Assembly (NCBI RefSeq): GCF_025273675.1
Contig: NZ_CP045809.1
Location: 1,426,001 to 1,490,000, forward strand
DNA length: 64,000 nucleotides
From: Gordonia pseudamarae
Lineage (GTDB): Bacteria > Actinomycetota > Actinomycetes > Mycobacteriales > Mycobacteriaceae
Direction: 5' to 3'
Position 1 is the first letter of the stretch; each line of letters opens with the position of its first letter. Position numbers and translations under genes: made by a program. Under the pieces are notes generated by a model. That model saw only the letters and a list, made by a program, of their open reading frames with translations, searched no databases and was not told where the DNA came from. Shown here in pieces: positions 61,688-64,000 of the stretch.

Positions 61688-62470
61688 ATGAAGCTGCTAC
61701 CCGACCGTGTGCGCCGGCCGATCCTGTCGCTCTACGAGCGTCGTGTCCTCAACGACCTGGACCCCGCCGGCTTTCCGCACCATGTCGCCATCATCTGCGA
61801 CGGCAACCGGCGCTGGGCGCGCGAAGCCGGTTTCGAGGACGTCAGCCACGGACACCGGGTCGGTGCCCAGCGGATTGCCGACATGCTCGGCTGGTGCGCC
61901 GACCTCGGTATCGGCACTGTCACCATCTACCTGCTCTCGATCGAGAACCTAAGCCGCAAGTCCGATGAGCTCGACGCGCTGATGGAGATCGTGCCCGACA
62001 TCGTCGACGAGATCGCCCGTCCGACCGGCAACTGGCAGGTACGGATCGTCGGCACCCTCGACCCCCTGCCCGAGGACGTCGCCGAACGACTGCGCAGGGC
62101 ATCCGAACGGACCACCGACCACGGCGGCATGAACGTCAACGTCGCCGTCGGCTACGGCGGCCGGCAGGAGATCGTCGACGCCGTGCAGGCACTGTTGCGC
62201 GAACGCGCCGCCGCCGGCGACAGCGTGGACGAGATCATCGGGGCCGTCACCGTCGAGGCCATCGACCGTAACCTGTACACCGGTGGCCAGCCCGACCCGG
62301 ACCTGGTGATCCGCACCTCCGGCGAGCAGCGGTTGTCGGGCTTCCTGCTCTGGCAGAGCGCCTACTCGGAGATCTGGTTCACCGACGCTTACTGGCCCGA
62401 GTTCCGGCGCGTGGACTTCTTGCGCGCGCTGCGCGACTTCTCCGCCCGCACCCGGAGGTTCGGCAAGTAG
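61688..62470 (+). CDS. uppS: Cis-prenyl (Z-farnesyl/isoprenyl) diphosphate synthase
   Basis: This 260-aa UPP-synthase-family enzyme has the catalytic Asp in HVAIICDGNRRWAREAG, YLLSIENLSRKSDEL, MNVNVAVGYGGRQEIVDAV, and PDLVIRTSGEQRLSGFLLWQ. The family adds isoprene units in cis. In M. tuberculosis the positional homolog Rv1086 makes short-chain Z-farnesyl diphosphate as a precursor for decaprenyl phosphate. The same role is likely here. It is read rightward and converges with coaA. Confidence 0.94.
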   Translation: MKLLPDRVRRPILSLYERRVLNDLDPAGFPHHVAIICDGNRRWAREAGFEDVSHGHRVGAQRIADMLGWCADLGIGTVTIYLLSIENLSRKSDELDALMEIVPDIVDEIARPTGNWQVRIVGTLDPLPEDVAERLRRASERTTDHGGMNVNVAVGYGGRQEIVDAVQALLRERAAAGDSVDEIIGAVTVEAIDRNLYTGGQPDPDLVIRTSGEQRLSGFLLWQSAYSEIWFTDAYWPEFRRVDFLRALRDFSARTRRFGK

Positions 62471-62484
62471 TCCGGACCTTCCGG

Positions 62485-63426
62485 CTAGATCTTGCGCAAC
62501 CGGACCCGGTTGATCGAATGGTCGGTGTCCTTGCGCAACACCAGGGTTGCGCGCGGCCGGGTCGGCAGGATGTTCTCGATCAGGTTGGGCCGGTTGATGG
62601 AGGTCCAGATGTCACGCGCGGCGACCTGTGCCTGTTCGTCCGAGAGCGATGAGTACAGGTGGAAATGCGAATTGGGGTCGGCGAACGCAGTGGTCCGCAT
62701 CTGCAGAAAACGTGAGATGTACCACTTCTCGATGTCGTCGGTCTTGGCGTCCACATACACCGAGAAGTCGAACAGGTCCGACACGGTGAGCGTCGGACCT
62801 GTCTGCAAGACGTTGAGCCCCTCCAGGATCAGGATGTCGGGCTGACGGATGTAGTGCCGCACATCGGGCACGATGTCGTAGGTGATGTGCGAATACACCG
62901 GTGCGGTCACCTCGCGGGCACCCGACTTGACTTCGGTGACGAATCGCAGCAACGCCCGCCGATCGTAGGACTCGGGAAAACCCTTGCGGTGCATCAGTCC
63001 CCGTCGCTGCAGTTGCGCGGTGGGCAGCAGAAAACCGTCCGTGGTGACCAGATCGACCTTGGGGTGCGACTCCCACCGGGCCAGCAGCGCGGCCAGCACA
63101 CGCGCGGTCGTCGACTTGCCGACGGCCACACTGCCGGCGATGCCGATGACGAACGGCACCTGCCGATTGGTCTGCCGTTCACCGAGGAACGTCGAAGTGG
63201 CGGCGAACAACCGTTGCCGGGCCGCCACCTGCAGGTGGATCAGACGGGACAGCGGCAGATAGACCTCGGCGACCTCGGTCAGGTCGATCTGCTCACCGAG
63301 GCCGGTGAGCTGCTCGAGTTCGTCCTCGTTGAGCACCATCGGCATAGAATTACGCAGGTCGCGCCACTGTTTTCGATCGAGCTCCAGATACAGGCTCGGG
63401 TCGCGGTCGGCCCCGGGCCGCCCCAT
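62485..63426 (-). CDS. coaA: Type I pantothenate kinase
   Basis: This 313-aa kinase catalyses the first step of coenzyme A synthesis. The P-loop is [20 protein letters not shown], followed by [46 protein letters not shown] and [21 protein letters not shown] 63426 ([13 protein letters not shown]) gives the usual length; the frame is open to 63516 but lacks a start with family sequence. It is the Rv1092c homolog. It ends 14 bp from the prenyl synthase stop. Confidence 0.96.
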   Translation of the reverse strand: MGRPGADRDPSLYLELDRKQWRDLRNSMPMVLNEDELEQLTGLGEQIDLTEVAEVYLPLSRLIHLQVAARQRLFAATSTFLGERQTNRQVPFVIGIAGSVAVGKSTTARVLAALLARWESHPKVDLVTTDGFLLPTAQLQRRGLMHRKGFPESYDRRALLRFVTEVKSGAREVTAPVYSHITYDIVPDVRHYIRQPDILILEGLNVLQTGPTLTVSDLFDFSVYVDAKTDDIEKWYISRFLQMRTTAFADPNSHFHLYSSLSDEQAQVAARDIWTSINRPNLIENILPTRPRATLVLRKDTDHSINRVRLRKI

Positions 63427-63559
63427 CAGCCGCGGTCCCCGGGCAGGGAACGGGGCGACCAGCTGATCTGCTCGGTTGTGCTTGCCGGTGTCGACATGCG
63501 GACAGTCTAGAACCACACCGGTCGGCGGCTTTTCGGCGCGGTCGGTAGCCTGCGGAGGT

Positions 63560-64000
63560 ATGGATGCTGCCCCGGCACACGCCGACGAACTTTCCGGCGA
63601 ACTCGTCGACGACTATCTGCGTCTCGGGCTGGCCTTCGACCGGCTCGAAGAGGGCTTCGTCGACGCCTACACCGGTGATCGGGCGCTGCGTGCGCAGGTG
63701 GCGGACGCGCCCGCCCCCGAACCCGCCGAGCTGGCCCGGCGGGCCCGGTCATTGCTGGCGCGGGTCGACGATCAGTCGGACTCCGCACGGGCCGGGTTCG
63801 TCGCCGCGCATCTGCGGGCCCTGGAATGCTCGGCCCGCAAGTTTGCCGGCGAGGACATCGGCTTCGTGGACGAGGTCAAGAGCTACTTCGACGTCGACAT
63901 CAGCCCCGGCGATCCCGGGCTCTATCGCGATGCCCACGCCCGGCTCGCCGAAGCCCTCGACGTCCCCGGGGCGACCGGCGAGCGGCTGGCCGAGGCCTAT
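63560..64000 (+). CDS. Hypothetical protein, 5' part only (truncated by window edge)
   Basis: ATG 63560, after CGGAGGT, opens [20 protein letters not shown] and runs off the end after 147 codons with no stop. Segments include [37 protein letters not shown] and [20 protein letters not shown]. It is soluble and helical, with no signal peptide. A resemblance to DUF885-type peptidase-like proteins is only an impression. It is divergent from coaA, with 133 bp between starts. Confidence 0.75.
   Translation, partial: MDAAPAHADELSGELVDDYLRLGLAFDRLEEGFVDAYTGDRALRAQVADAPAPEPAELARRARSLLARVDDQSDSARAGFVAAHLRALECSARKFAGEDIGFVDEVKSYFDVDISPGDPGLYRDAHARLAEALDVPGATGERLAEAY

Noticed and set aside
63427..63516. 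Upstream frame suggesting a frameshifted coaA N-terminus
   Set aside because: An overlapping ATG frame there runs into a stop, and ATG 63426 gives a normal-length CoaA. No frameshift is needed.

Overview
This 64-kb window is high-GC chromosomal DNA from an actinobacterium of the Mycobacteriales. A Gordonia-like organism fits best, but that genus call is inference. Support comes from mycothiol chemistry (mca), a short-chain Z-prenyl synthase, a DesA3-type desaturase with its reductase, and gene orders I remember from Mycobacterium tuberculosis: lpqU-eno-ftsB-DUF501-ppx, and fadA3..cbs-metB..greA-DUF4307-mca-small membrane protein-YyaL..trhA-Z-prenyl synthase..coaA. There is no phage, transposase, CRISPR array or rRNA. 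One tRNA gene is present.

Layout. 1-6.1 kb: end of cysD, the cysNC fusion (sulfate activation), a 152-bp repeat element, and an iron-uptake operon efeUOB read leftward with an IdeR/DtxR-like box upstream. 6.2-10.9 kb: the lpqU-like, eno, ftsB, DUF501 and ppx cluster. 10.9-15 kb: a DUF4395 gene broken by an in-frame TGA, then a desaturase/reductase operon divergent from a TetR gene, with a DesT-like operator between them. 15-24.3 kb: a receptor Ser/Thr kinase, two beta-lactamase-fold exported paralogs, two luciferase-like oxidoreductases, a His-rich YibE/F protein divergent from a CDF metal exporter, and a 58-aa secreted peptide. 24.5-32.8 kb: aldehyde dehydrogenase, three very small genes, an acetyltransferase, a tRNA with anticodon UAA, arginine deiminase, an MMPL transporter coupled to a TetR gene, and a Bax-inhibitor-1-like protein. 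33.2-36 kb: an unknown protein with an internal duplication and an exported serine hydrolase. 36-40 kb: thiolase, cystathionine beta-synthase and cystathionine gamma-synthase.

40-48 kb is an accessory block between metB and greA: a 1100-residue BTAD/NB-ARC regulator, a DrrAB-type ABC exporter, a GT87-type membrane glycosyltransferase, a PAP2 phosphatase, and a low-GC stretch with a perfect DosR core motif. 48-56.8 kb returns to conserved order: greA, a queuosine-precursor-type transporter, DUF4307, mca, a small membrane protein, YyaL, a histidine phosphatase, rocD, and aroF behind a likely aromatic-amino-acid attenuator. 56.9-64 kb: an XRE regulator converging on an accessory clpP pair, a PepSY membrane protein, trhA, a Z-prenyl synthase, coaA and the start of an unknown gene.

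The most original signals are regulatory: the Tyr-Trp-Arg-Phe leader peptide with a terminator before aroF, the DosR box behind greA, a hairpin repeat that begins at the stop codon of two unrelated genes, and the iterated half-sites at the desaturase promoter.
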